Shown piece after piece: positions 11,054 to 26,000 of a DNA stretch of 64,000 nt. Origin of the DNA: Lingula anatina (lineage: Eukaryota > Brachiopoda > Lingulata > Lingulida > Lingulidae); the NCBI RefSeq assembly GCF_001039355.2, contig NW_019775517.1, forward strand, positions 95,693 to 159,692. The letters are read 5' to 3'. Every line of letters begins with the position of its first letter. Positions within the stretch are counted from its first letter, which is position 1. Position numbers and translations under genes: made by a program. The notes beneath the pieces were generated by a model that worked only from the letters and a program-made list of their open reading frames with translations, was not told where the DNA came from and searched no databases.

Positions 11054-14000
11054 CTGAAAAGAAAAAGGCATATGCATACATAACGAATTATGAAAAACAG
11101 GGCAAATGCCAATAACAAAACAGCTATCAGAGATGAAATTTTCCTAAATTAAGCCACTCAAAGCAATAACATCTAAACCCTGCTTTCTGTGATACACCAT
11201 TACACATGTAAGCCAACAAAATGGCATCAAATCTGCCCCACAATATTCAACCAGACAAAGAGAAATCTCGACCTAACCTAACGCACAAACAAACAAACAA
11301 ACAAAAAGTTAAACTTTCTCCAGGTATACGGCTTACTTAGCTTTTCTCGAACCGTCATCCATGCAGATGCTGTAATGGAAGTGTCAAGGTCTGGCAGGAC
11401 TTTTTCCGACCTCCTCTTTCGCCGATAGTCTTTATACAGCAAGTGTTGGTAGTTAGGCCACTTCTCTGGGATTTCGTTCGGGTCGTGACAATGGGGCTAT
11501 ATAAGAAAATGTATTCAGGTACGGACCTCATAATTTTGACATTTGGCCCAATATATTATCATTATTAAATATGCCAAAAATATTAAAGAGAATTCGATGT
11601 TGCTACATGTAGTACTCTGCATGTGTTATGAGCTAAAAGCGCTAGATTGATAGCAAGATTGTAAAATTAAAATTATGAGACAGAAACTTCGGAATTCTAT
11701 GGAACTTACCATTGTGCAAAAAGGGGCACCGGGGAACACACAAAGTAGGACAACACACTTGAAAAACACGACCTCGTGATCATTGAACTTGAATGCTGGG
11801 AAATACGGTGACGCTGCTTTTGTAGAACTTTGTTCTAGTGGCATGAATCCTTCGCCTTGGTCAATGACGAGGCCATCTCCACATCTACAACAACAGAAAA
11901 TACACCACCATATAGTGAAAGTGAACACTTATCTGCCACTGAACTTCAATACAACAACGACATAACACGCCAAATAATGTGGAAATCTACGCCTTACCCA
12001 TTCTGATCTGTAACTGTCCGCTTCTCCGTCTCGCTGTAAGTGTCAGTCGGATAAGCAGTGCAATTCGCTACACGTATTCCTTGAAACACTGAAAAGTCGA
12101 AATTAAACAAAGTTACCCTTGACGTAGCAAATGTTGCTTAAAGGGTTAAAAACCCTTCATTTTGGCAAAAAGTACGATAAAATGGATTTTCCCGGGGTAT
12201 AGAACGATTATCCCATACTTTCCAATGGTTGGTGTATCCGTTCCCACATTAAAAGTCCGTCGATCGTTTTTAATGTACGCTCATTTTGTAATAATCTCTA
12301 AGATATTATTTCTGAGGGTAGCCATCTAGGGTCACGTGGACCGATGGCAAGCAAAGATTCAGAATAATTGCGTTAACCGCCGTTTTAGTAAGAGGGAATT
12401 TATGTTTCCATGTGTTGTAACTTGTTTGCAGTGTATTTATTTATTGTGGAATTTTGAATTTCATGAATAGGAAGAGATGGTATCCTTTTAATGCTTCAAC
12501 TATTTTCTGAAGAAATCTTTGCCGAATGTTGGTCAACACTTTATGACAGGGAATTTTGGTCTACTGCAGTTCACAAAAAACGCAGTTTTCTACTGAAATA
12601 AAACAACTATCTGGTATGAAACAGTAAGCATTTTGGTTCGAGCACTATATAGATTAAAAAATACTTTTAAAAGAGAGGAATCGGTCCGAGCTCACCTCCG
12701 CTACTGACCAAAGTTGCTTCCAGACGAATCATACTACCGACACCAACATCTTCATCTGGTCTTAAACTCTCGTCGTTCTTGTCTTGTTTTCGTATATCCA
12801 AAATAATTGCGGCCTGTTCACTGCCTATACGTCCACTGGCGCCTCTCACCGATAAAGGGTTGCTAGAAGATTTTTTACATTAAACTATAAGATTCAATGT
12901 AGATGAAGATTTTATCTAATATGATCTAATATTTCTATTAGGTGTTTTAGTAATAAAGGTGACATGGGAATAATATAAGTATGTATCATCAAGAAAAGTC
13001 ATATTGGGGAAAAAGATCAATATTGATTATGTTTTGACAATGTTTCCAGTGCCGACATATATCGTAAAAAATGTTTGCATCCCGAGTTTCATTAATTTAG
13101 TGATTGCAAGAGCTCTACTAGTATGGTTGCGGAAAGATGATGGACTGCAGTTTATACTGGGTACCTACTACATGTAGTATGATTGTTGACAGGCATGATG
13201 GACTGCAGTTTACACCTAATAGTGAGTGGACACACTTTAAAGCACCAGGCACATTAAACTGAGTGACAGAAAAGAAACGTGAGGGAATACTTACATACCA
13301 ACCTCTGACGCTGTGGCTATGACCCTAGAGGAGTCGTCAGGAGGGAAAATACAGCTCACTACGTAACTATGGTCTCCAATGGCAACAACATCCGGGTCCT
13401 TCTGGGCAATCACGTTTATTAAGTAGACCAACGAATCCTCTTCTTTCTCCTATGATTTAATGAAGATTAGCTCCCTAGACCAGTGAATGGAACAGTCACT
13501 TTCATGTTGCAACTATCTAGTCGCACACTCTTTTTTACGTCATCAAGAAGTCAAAGGGGGATAATAAATTAACATTTATTAGGAAACATTGTAACATATT
13601 TCCTAGTGATTTCTTTTCACGGTTTTAACATTTTGCCCTTCGCCCTTCTAATTACCCAAGATTTAATCAAAGCAGTTGGCAATAGTACGGTCAATACATT
13701 GTTTTAAAAATTTTACCACAGATACTCCGCAGGCATCCCTGTCAGCCTGGTCGTCCAACAAAATATCTCTCCTAAATTCAGTTCCATAAGGAAAATAGCG
13801 GACAAAAAGGCACTGCTGTAAGGCCGTCCCGGCCGCTTTCATGATGGACCAATTTGTTCCGGAGTCGTATAGCAGGCTCATTAACATGCCTCTGCTTGTG
13901 CGGGTGCAGGTAATTTGCCCTGTTAAAACATTGGGATTAATGAGCATACAGTACATAAATCTGGTTCTCAGCTGATCGTTATCTATTCAGTTCCATTAAG

Positions 14001-17000
14001 GTATTTAGTAATTAAATCATAACTATTATTAAAATATTTCAGCACACGAAACAAGGTGTGCATAATAAGGAGATCTGACACATTTTAATACCAAAACTAA
14101 GCATTATAAGGATAAATAAAACTACTTTCACCTACAGGGTGGTACTTCTTGTAGTGGCTACCGGAACATGTTTGAAAGAGAAAATGTACATTTTAAGCAT
14201 CTGCCAGCATCATAATCTGTAAACTAGTGACAACATTATCATATTAGTTTACTCTAGCATAATATATTACTTCTTTTTTTACACTGCCAATAAATACTAA
14301 TGTGTATTAAAACAAGGAACCAGTACACAAGTTGATATTAGATTAAAATTAACTGGAGCAAAACCAATGGGCAGTGCACTGCCACACAATTCCACACTTG
14401 GCCTATTCACACCTGCCCGTGGTTGACCACGTCTTCGTCAATTAAACCATCGTTGTCGTCATCTGCAAAATAAATGCGGGTCTATCTGTGTGGATGCTTA
14501 AGACCAAAAGGAGAAAATGGTATACAATTATAGCACCTTCATGTTTCAATATGTATTTCTAGACTGACATGTTTGGTTGCTAACAAAACAAGTAAAAGAG
14601 TCATTGATTTAAGTCAATGACTCCGGTAATTATGTAATCTTGACGATATATAATTGATTCCAAATGTAATGCAATACAAAGGATGTTTTGAACATTTTCG
14701 CAAAACATTTGTACACAAACGATGTTGGCGCACTTGCATGTTAATTAACTCCAACAGGAAAACGGGATATATATATATGGCATTACCGCAATTATTCAAA
14801 ATAAAGATAGCTAAGTAGACTTGATTTGAACGCCAGAAATAAAAGTGAAGTGGTATCATTGCTTAACATCGTTAAGTATGTCACAAAAGTAAAGCTTATT
14901 TCTGACAAAGCATTGGAAAACTAGTAGGCCTACGTCACGGGGTGTTCAACGATGTGGGTTGGGCTCCTTGTAAATTTAGCCATTGGGCAACATTCTATTA
15001 CCCTTCGATGCCATCAAAGCTGCCTTTCTGACAAGCATCTCAGTCCGCTGAATGCAAACTTAAGAAAAGAATGAAACCGCACCTAAACCATTAACCACCT
15101 CTTCATCCACAGAGCCGTCGCAGTCGTTGTCCACCAGGTCGCCAGCCGACGACAAACTGGGAAGGCATGGCTAAAAAAAATACATCACACATAAATATAT
15201 TTAAGATTAGCATTGAGAGTTTCTAAGCTGCACGTACATGTATAAACCTTATGGATGGCTTTTACAAAAAACACGCTGTATGTGATGCGAAGTATATTCG
15301 AAGTAATTGTAAATTCGAATCCAAAAAGATAACGAAATACAGCGTGATCTAATTTTGTGTAGGGAAGTATATTTTGATATAATACAGTGCATCACGTAGC
15401 AATCTCGCTGTTGGTCATTAATTACTGAATTCTATACATCAAAAGAGAATCTAATTTCAAATAGGGTATTTATCTCACGAAAACATATCTTACATGGGTT
15501 TCTTGATAGAGTGCTCCAACAGGAAATGCATATTCAATCCGCTTTCCCGTGCCATAAAGTGTTCCCTCCACGCTTTCTTGTGGCATCTCATTAGACAGCG
15601 TGTGGACCCCCGGGTTTATCACACACTCAGCCGGGTTCACAAGATTTTCTGGAAAACCACGCCAAACGCTGGTATCCAGTGTCATGTTATCGGTCTTCAC
15701 GAAGTGCTGTGCGTATGGCGTCGACTTCAATCCCAACCGACTTTCAAGCTGTCCTGCTACGAACGTTGACCGGGAAGGGGACTGTTGGAGAGACGTAAGA
15801 ACATGCAGATGGCGCCCCCCTTTTTGAGATTCACGTTTGTAAACACCCTGACTTCCTCCTAGAACTACAAGCCCCGGGTCATTTCCACCCGAAACCTTTA
15901 TCAAAACTCCCATATCGTCAGTTACGTCGAATTCAAGTGGCAGAATAAGTATTCCTCGCTGTGGATATTCGTATACTTGTATTTCGTAAGTGGCGGTTGC
16001 ATCAGACAGAAGTACAGATGTTTTGGACCGAGGGGACAGTAACGCCAATTCCATACCAGTTGCATCAGGGAGCGTGCTGGGTAGAAAGAACACGTAAGTC
16101 TGTCCCCACGTTGAAATTGGTGGCATCATTTCAATCATCATATCATGAGACAAGCCGGGACTTCTCTCCGCCAATGGAATAACCCTCGAACCGCATATAA
16201 GTCCAACGGGTTTGTCCGAGACGATATATGCACTTGTCAGTGGTCGTGTCAATTGATACACGTGGAATGTTTGATATCTCGAAAGCTCGATTTCAAATGA
16301 CTCGTGGCCAGCGTAGTGTCTGCCTTCAAATTGGAATAAAGGCATCTGTGGTGTATGCTGCGGTATTTGGATGCGGACTTTCGTTTTCTCATGTATGGCT
16401 AAAACAACAAATTCGTGATGACGGTTAGGATAAGTTGGGTACTCGCCACACGCCGCCATATACTCTTGCCCCCAAGCATCAACCGGTATAGCCAGATACC
16501 CTCCGGCCACATCTGGGCCTTGAATGATCACAGACACAGACACATCCCGTGTGCTCAAAACTAATATGCTACCGTTCACGGCCTTCTCTAAATCCGTGCA
16601 GAAAAACTCGGTTGGAAGGTGAAAGGTAAATGGCTTGCCTCTCTGTAGAACATCCTGAGCCAAGTGCGGGCGGTATCTAGATTGCAGTAGAGGTGACGTA
16701 ATTGTGACGTGAGCTGGGATTGCGCTGTCCGTGGAGATCTGTACGTATACCCCGATGTCTGGGTCGCCTGCCATCGTACACCCGTCTATTGTAGATAGGA
16801 GAAACATTTTGCCTGCGTTGTCTTTTTTACCTTCAATTGAAAAAAAACAGGAGTTTTTATTTTGTAGTCAATTGTTCAATGAAGTGTAGAAATTAAATAT
16901 AAAGTGTTTTGTTACTCTGCGGGTGTTTTGTCAATTTAAATATAAATGCATTTCTGGTGGGGGTGCAGCATAAGAACTTCACGCAACGGTAAGTAAATAT

Positions 17001-20000
17001 AACTGCTGTCTTAATTTAATCTGGAGTATAAGGATACATTCTAAAACATCTCCCTAACCTTGTGTAGCTGCAGAGGGTTGACTCATCGTCCCACAGTGAC
17101 AAAGATGAGCGGCATCCTCGTCTTTATTACTACAAAACCCCGTGGCATCACACCCACACATACATGGAGCTGAAATTAATGTGTGTTCAAGGATGTTAAA
17201 CTCCCGCGACAAAAGTGCGTCGAGTTTATTGATGACAATGATGCTTGTCTATTTCACGCATAGCACACTGTGACATAAAATAATAAGTGACCAGAAATGT
17301 GAAACAAGTTACCACACACAATGGCTTTCTTCGTCCCAAATGTGTCCACGAAATACTGGTATGCCCCGATTTGGTGAGCCCTTCCATGCACACTGCAATA
17401 GGCCGAACCGGGGCATACGTACTATGTGTGAAAAAGACAAAATACCAGGGTTATCAATGAACCCATCGTACTTCTGTCTTGGAAGCTCAGCTCCCTTGGG
17501 GTTGTAACCAAGAAAACCGGTCGTGGCAAATAAGGCAATGTCAAGTAAACAGACAGAGGTGGCACGTTGAAAATTGTGGTCGTGATTTCCCCCGGGTTTC
17601 AGAGATTACTGGGTAATAAGGGGCACTATGCTGGTAGTGTGTGCTAGTTTCCACTGACCTCTAAATCTAAGTGTGGCAGTGATCTAAAATTTTACATCGA
17701 TTTTGGGTGAAAATAATGAAATAAGATCCTGGTTCCGCAGACTTCATTAATTTGGAGCTAATTAAAATCATCAAGAGAGAAAAAAATTTTTGAAACCCGT
17801 CAACACAGAACAGTGACTGTTGCAATTACTACAAATGCGCATGCGTGTGATCTGGGATAAACTTTGCTTCTGAAACCCGTGCTTGGTAAAACGGCACTTA
17901 CTGCACTCATTCTCTCTCTCGTACCAATTCGGTTTGCACGTGCAAATCGGTCCTAATGTAGAGTCCGTATTACATGTACTTCCGTATACCGCACTGGTAC
18001 AATCAAGATCGTTGTTACAGTCCATTCCTAGAACTAAAAAAAAAAATCAAATGGGTGACTTTTAAATAATATAAAATCATATTCAGTGTTTAAGGACTTA
18101 TTTGGATAAGTGTACATATCAGTCACTGATGATTTTGGATGTAGAAATCAATTTAGAAAAGACACACTTGTCCATAACAATCGATTTTATAATTTTTAAT
18201 GTTGATATTCGCTTCTTTGGTTGAAATTACTATTCTTTAGCAAATTCTAAATTATTGTACATAAAGTTTTCTTTTGTGCTAAAATAGGGTACTAAAACAG
18301 TGAGAATCTCGCCCTTCGGATACAGAGAAAAAGAAACCTCCATAAAATGCGATTGCAGCAATCATAGTAAAAACACGAAACTAAAAGTTAAAGGACTAAA
18401 ATGAGTAAAAATACCTTTCCGACAGTGTGAGAACTGATCCGACACAAAACCTGGGCGGCACTCACATCTGTATGTTTGTTCTGGACACCAACTGGCGGCG
18501 TCATATTTTTGACACTCCGCATCTGTTAAACAATCTTCGGATAATGCTGGAATTCAAGTCGCCTTGCTTCACATACCATCGTAAATAAAGAATTTTGATA
18601 CCCAAAGACAAGAACTGGCTATATAAAAATGCTCTAGCTATAAAATTACAATATGTACGAACTTTATATACCATTGGCAAAAAGACAAAATGTAATCATA
18701 ATTTTCGCATACCACATGTGCATGAAACCAGTGTTCTTTGTTATATGGCAGATTAGCATGCTCAAATGCAACAAGACATGACATTAAATTCCAAAAACTG
18801 AATTATAACTGAATACCTTTAAATGTGTTAAAACCACTTGTACTTAAGTGAAGCTCAAAATACCCTCGATTGGTGAGGGTCCCCACTGTCCCGCTTACGA
18901 CAATATAGTACGTGTGGTTTCCCCGTAACCTTGCCATAATTCTAGGATTCAGAGAATCCCCTTCGTCGTCACTGAGAACAATTAATCTGTCGTCAAGAGG
19001 TTGAAAAGTGAGTGGGTTCACGCCGCCGTACAGCCTCATATTCACATCAAATGAATACTCTGCATGGAGGTCTATTATGATATCCACAGGGTCAGTTGAT
19101 TGGACAACAAAACTATAAATTACGTCGCCTACGCCACCGGCTCCAGCTCCAATGTCAGATGCCCGGATGTTGTTCGCCTTTGTTATGTATTTAGAATTAA
19201 GGAGCAACATGCCAAGATCATGCAATTGGACTGAAAAATATACACCTTTGGAATTATCAGTTGCACACCAGTAGAAACNACAGACTACAGGATGGAAGAG
19301 CTAAAAGCAGCCACAGCCAAGGACCCCATACTGAAGAAAGTATGCAGTGCAGTTCATGAGGGATGGCCTAAAAGTGAAAAGAACTGTGACCCAGATTTGA
19401 GACAATATTTCGCATTCCGAGATGAGATCATAGTTGATCAAGGTGTAGTGCTGAAAGGAAGCCGGATCATCGTACCAGCAACTTTACAGCATGAATATGC
19501 ATTGAAAGCACACAGAGGACACGCAGGTTGTCAAGCAACAAAGTCAAGGGCAAAAGACATAATGTATTGGCCCAGCATGATGAAAGACATTGACAGTATT
19601 GTAGAAAACTGTACCGTGTGCCTGTCTATGAAAAAGCACCAGCAGAAAGAACCACTTATGTCTTACCCAGTACCGACCAGACCATGGTCTATTGTGGCTA
19701 CAGATTTATTCGAGTGGAGAGGTGTAAACTACATGGTAACAGTGGACTCGTACACTAGCTGGTATGAAGTCAATACCCTAGGGAACAGTACAGCCAGTGC
19801 AACAGTTATAAAAAAACTTAAGTCGCATTTTGCAAGATTTGGCATTCCAGACATCCTCATTTCTGACAATGGTCCACAATTCAGTGCCAGAGAATTCAAG
19901 GAATTCAGCCAAGCTTGGAAGTTCAACCATGTAACCAGTAGCCCCCATTTTCCGTCTAGTAATGGATTGGCAGAAAGAGCAGTACAGGCAGCAAAAGCGC

Positions 20001-23000
20001 TTCTAGAGAAAAGTGCACGTGAAGGCAGTGACCCTTATTTAAACCTGCTCAATAGCAGAAATGTACCAAGAGACCCAGTGCTTGGATCAGCGGCCCAGAG
20101 GATGATGGCACGTCGCACCAAAAGTGACATACCTATAGATGAATCATTACTAGCTCAGAAAATACTCGACCCAGAGATAATCACACACCGCCTTTCAGAA
20201 AGGAGATTACAGCAGAAAAACACATATGACAAGACAGCTAAACCACTCCCAGCATTGCAACCAGGTGACAGAGTCATGCTGGAAAGCAAAACAGGTTACA
20301 ACAAACCAGGGATAATCACCAAGGAAACGGCCCCGAGATCTTACAATGTCCAGTGTGATGACGGCAGTGAACTTCGCAGGAACAGAAGACACATCCTGAA
20401 AATGCCAGACCAGCACAAATTATCACCAGATTCAGGAGAAATGAAACCAGATAATCAGGACAGTGCGAAAATTACGAGAAGTGGGAGAGTTATAAGACCA
20501 CCCAAAAGACTGATAGAGGAATAAACCATACATGAGGACTGACATTCATTTGTGTTTGTTATGTATTGTTATTTCAGAGTACCAGTGCAGAAAAGCACTA
20601 AGTTATGCAACATTTTCAGTGACATTCTTTTTACTTTACCTTCTGGGAAAGGAAAGGATCAGACAGACTGTAATTGACAAACTGTTGAAAGTGAATTCAG
20701 AGACTGTTGAAAATACACTAAAATTAGAGACTGTTGAAAGTGAATTCAGAGACTGTTGAGAGTACACTAAAGACTGTGAATATAAGAGACTGTTAACATT
20801 GCAAAGTTTGCAATCATTCAGAGACTGTTTGTTTATTTGTCACAGTTAATTACTGTCAGATCAAATTCATTCAGGAGGACAGACTTTTCTTTCATTGAAC
20901 ATTTAAAAAAAATGTTGACTTTGATGTTAATGTTGATTGTTTGACTTTGATGTTAATGTTGATTGTTCATTGTTGACTTTACTTAAAGCACTCAAAGTTA
21001 TTCATTAGAAATACAATCAGTAAAAAGTTACAGTGCCAAAATCAAGGGANNNNNNNNNNNNNNNNNNNNNNNNNNNNNNNNNNNNNNNNNNNNNNNNNNN
21101 NNNNNNNNNNNNNNNNNNNNNNNNNNNNNNNNNNNNNNNNNNNNNNNNNNNACTGTTGAAAGTGAATTCAGAGACTGTTGAGAATACACTAAAATTAGAG
21201 ACTGTTGAAAGTGAATTCAGAGACTGTTGAGAGTAAACTAAAGACTGTGAATATAAGAGACTGTTAACATTGCAAAGTTTGCAATCATTCAGAGACTGTT
21301 TGTTTATTTGTCACAGTTAATTACTGTCAGATCAAATTCATTCAGGAGGACAGACTTTTCTTTCATTGAACATTTAAAAAAAATGTTGACTTTGATGTTA
21401 ATGTTGATTGTTTGACTTTGATGTTAATGTTGATTGTTCATTGTTGACTTTACTTAAAGCACTCAAAGTTATTCATTAGAAATACAATCAGTAAAAAGTT
21501 ACAGTGCCAAAATCAAGGGATTATCTAGAGCTAGCAATACAGAGCTACAGTTATAGCAGTCCAGTAATTTAATTGTAATAGTTTTCTAGAAAAGGGGAGA
21601 TGTAAATAGAACTACTTTGTTATGCGTATATACATATACCTATAACCCTAACGCACACTACAACCTAATCACTCTGCGTAGTGATATCGGGAATAAAGTT
21701 AGTTTGGCAAGCACATGGAGTCTTGAGTTGATAGCACTCATAAACAATGCTGGTAGCGTGTGCTAGTTTCCACTGACCTCTGAATCTAAGTGTGGTAGTG
21801 ATCTAAAATGTTACATCGATTTTGGTTGAAAATGATAAAATAAGATCCCGGTTCTGCAGATTTTAGTAATTTGGAGCTAATCAAAATCAGAGAAAAAAAT
21901 ATTTGAAAATTAATCATTAAAATGACCCGTCAACACAGAACAGTGACAATAGCAATTGCTACAAATGCGCATGCGTGTGATCTGGGATAACCTTTGCATC
22001 TGAAACCCGTACTTGGTAAAACGGCACTTACTGCACTCATTCTCTCTCTCGTACCAATTCGGTTTGCACGTGCAAATCGGTCCTAATGGCGAATCTGCAT
22101 TACATGTACTTCCGTATACCGCACTGGTACAATCAAGATCGTTGTTACAGTCCATTCCTAGAACTAAAAAATCAAATGGTTGACTTATAAATAATATAAA
22201 ATCATATTCAGTGTTTAAGGACTTATTTGGATAAGTGTACATATCAGTCACTGATGATTTTGGATGTAGAAATCAATTTAGAAAAGACACACTTGTCCAT
22301 AACAATCGATTTTATAATTTTTAATGTTGATATTCGCTTCTTTGGTTGAAATTACTATTCTTTAGCAAATTCTAAATTATTGTACATAAAGTTTTCTTTT
22401 GTGCTAAAATAGGGTACTAAAACAGTGAGAATCTCGCCCTTCGGATACAGAGAAAAACAAGCCTCCATAAAATGCGATTGCAGCAATCATAGTAAAAACA
22501 CGAAACTAAAAGTTAAAGGACTAAAATGAGTAAAAATACCTTTCCGACAGTGTGAGAACTGATCCGACACAAAACCTGGGCGGCACTCACACCTGTATGT
22601 TTGTTCTGGACACCAACTGGCGGCGTCATATTTTTGACACTCCGCATCTGTTAAACAATCTTCGGATAATGCTGGAATTCAAGTCGCCTTGCTTTACATA
22701 CCACCGTAAATAAAGAATTTTGATACCCAAAGACAAGAACTGGCTATATAAAAATGCTCTAGCTATAAAATTACAATATGTACGAACTTTATATACCATT
22801 GGCAAAAAGACAAAATGTAATCATAATTTTCGCATACCATATGTGCATGAAACCATGCAGTGTTCTTTGTTATATGGCAGATTAGCATGCTCAAATGCAA
22901 CAAGACATGACATTAAATTCCAAAAACTGAATTATAACTGAATACCTTTAAATGTGTTAAAACCACTTGTACTTAAGTGAAGCTCAAAATACCCTCGATT

Positions 23001-26000
23001 GGTGAGGGTCCCCACTGTCCCGCTTACGACAATATAGTACGTGTGGTTTCCCCGTAACCTTGCCATAATTCTAGGATTCAGAGAATCCCCTTCGTCGTCA
23101 CTGAGAACAATTAATCTGTCGTCAAGAGGTTGAAAAGTGAGTGGGTTCACGCCGCCGTACAGTCTCATATTCACATCAAATGAATACTCTGCATGGAGGT
23201 CTATTATGATATCCACAGGGTCAGTTGATTGGACAACAAAACTATAAATTACGTCGCCTACGCCACCGGCTCCAGCTCCAATGTCAGATGCCCGGATGTT
23301 GTTCGCCTTTGTTATGTATTTAGAATTAAGGAGCAACATGCCAAGATCATGCAACTGGACTGAAAAATATACACCTTTGGAATTATCAGTTGCACACCAG
23401 TAGATACAATAATGGCTTAATTAGCGATGTTCCTTTTTGAATCGTTTAGACTAGAGTATTATGAGAGATGCATGTAAAGGATAGGCGTACTGTTACAATT
23501 TGCCTTCATAAGTACACTTTCAGCGGGATTATTCCAACATAAAGAATCCTCAAACTGTAAAATGGTAACTATGGTAACTACTTTGATAAGGCCTTCCATT
23601 GCCTTTTAATTTCTCCATTTCCATTTCACGTGTGCTGAACTCTGAGCTTAAAAAGTATCTTTTAATGACAAGTGTGATTCAATGATGGTTCATTTTGAAT
23701 AAAGTGCGTTATACTTATTCGCATTCTTTATAACAAAAACGCAATGACGTTACCTCTTTTGCAGGTGAACGGGCCAACATATATAGTTACTGCGTCTGCG
23801 TTGACTGTCCCCGATATAAAAACACCTCTAAGTGGGAGATAGCGTTGGTCGCTGAGAAACCCAGAGTCGGTCGCGTTCCCCTTCCCATCGCAGTGACAGG
23901 GAGACCTGAAAATTGACATGAGCCTCTATCTAACTCTATTAAACTATAGCTATCTCAGTCAGGATGCATAAAGAATAAAGGGTCATTAAAATGTACAAGT
24001 AGACAGTCACTGTTATCTCCAAGACCACTAAAATGTAGACAGTCATTACAGTCCTTCCCGCTTTCAATAATTCCTAACGATTGAAGTACTCGGTACTCAC
24101 AATGGATTGTTGCAACCGGATTCCGATCCCGCGCATGCGCAAGTAGAGCTGTTGGTTGAGGCTCCGCCCCAATCTGTCATGTGATACCCCTGGATGGACT
24201 TCCACCAATAGTCGCCTCCAAAGATAACTGCGTTGCTACAATGGGCCTGAACGTACTGCAAATGATGCCAACATTATTAGGCACAGGATCTACTAATTTC
24301 ATTCTATAGTTATGCTTTTGATTTCGAACATATTGGGATATGATTAAGAACACATCGGCTTTTCCGTACCTCAAACTGTGACAGTAATAAGGGGGTGCAA
24401 AATCGCTCGAGGTGGTCTGAATGATTGAGGTATTACGGACGAGTGACAAGCCGAAATTAAAAAGGTTATCAGTAAGTGCATCAAGCAAATCAATCTTTTT
24501 TAAGTTAATGGAGAAATGTGACATTTTATTTTGAATATCGACTAGAATGAAAACGTAAACATTATTTAATACAAGCACTTAACTGATCTTCAACTTTCAG
24601 CGAAATGTTTAAAATTTCATTGTCGAATTTAAATAACTCATTATTGGTTTCCCATTCAAAAGACCCATAGAACATTTGAAAGTGATAGAATGGTTATATA
24701 TTTTCCAAGTCTTAAATTATTAGTAAGTGTACATGTATACTTACCCAACCCCAGTAGTTACACTTACCTGTCGGCACTGGATAGAGCGCTGTTTATACCA
24801 TGGTATCAAATGTAAATTCAACCCGAGACTTTCATTGTAGGAAAACTCAACTTCTGAGGAAAGGAATGCATTTTTGATATCTATCCATTTCTGGTCTGTT
24901 TCCAGGCTCAGGTGGAACGTCCCCGTGGTGTAGTCAAAACCACAGGTTACTGTGAACGGCGGTAGGTGGTCCACAGGCTGGACAAGCACCTGTCGCCATC
25001 TACCGTTTGAATTGGACCCTACATCTTCACAAGTCCTGAAAACCTCGCCTGCTGGACCTAGGGGATGGTCTAGGTGTTCTTCAAGTAAAAATAGTTTCTT
25101 TGAAATTGTTATACTGTCAAGTTACAAAATATTTGTCTGGTACGTGAAACCTGTAAGAGATTTATTGACAGTAATGCCATACCAATAAACGTGCGACTGA
25201 GCACATACAAGTCTGCATAAACATTATCTCATAGCTACATTTAAATCTATTGCTTAATAAGTGGAAATTTAAAACAAAAATTCTCCAAAAGATATACCTA
25301 TCTCACAAATGAATTCCCTCTGTTCCTGCTGGCAGTCTACGTTGTGGAATCCAAAAGGTCTCAATAACAAACATCCGCCGTCCCCGCGTTGTGCGGTGGG
25401 ACTCCATGCGGCTGCCGCGTTTGTCTCCGTGTCACTCAAGAGGGAACCGCTGGTCCACCGAAATTGACCACCGACCTCGTGGGCTCCTATCCACAGTCCT
25501 CCATCAGAAGCTAAGTATACCATATCATATCATATAAGTCACATTATATAAAGTTAAAATTCATTTATGTTTAGATTGCTACAGTTTATATGCAAGCCAT
25601 TTTACTAGTAGTACTAGGTCCCTATGTGGAGTTCCTTTTACAATGTTTTCTATTTCGCTGAATTAAAAAAAGTCTCTAGACATATAGAACATGTGATGTT
25701 GGCATCCATGCTGTTTGTACATACCGCTCGACCTGCATAATTCCCAGGTATAAAGCATATCCTCCAGTCCCAGTGCTCTGTCATATATTTGAAAGCAGTG
25801 CATCCGTGTTGTTCCCCCGTAATAACGCTCATCGTCTACAGTGAATCCATTTCCAAGGACAATACGGGTCAAACCATTTGGTGGAACGTGGTCATCTTCA
25901 CGAACCTCTATTGAGGTTTTCACTGCCGGATTATTCGCCTTCCAAAGGACTAAGACCTTGGTGCTGTGGTCATATGTGAGCGCCAAGCTTGTCCACTTGG

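Larger units (their letters stand above)
19280..21746 (+). mobile_element. Partial Ty3/gypsy LTR retrotransposon (3' half)
   Basis: The element starts inside pol at the join n and ends at a TG...CA LTR (21601-21746), preceded by the polypurine tract agaaaaggggaga. The 5' LTR, gag, protease and reverse transcriptase are absent. The sequence after the LTR (atgctggtag) continues the gene B intron that is uninterrupted at 17628, so the element sits in that intron in one allele. Confidence 0.85.

Noticed and set aside
19292..20524. Host gene candidate
   Set aside because: HHCC and DDE integrase motifs, the polypurine tract and the LTR downstream identify a gypsy retrotransposon.
22032..23359. Additional real EGF and PPC-like modules of gene B
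   Set aside because: Near-identity in introns as well as exons and the contig breaks fit an allelic copy better than a tandem duplication.
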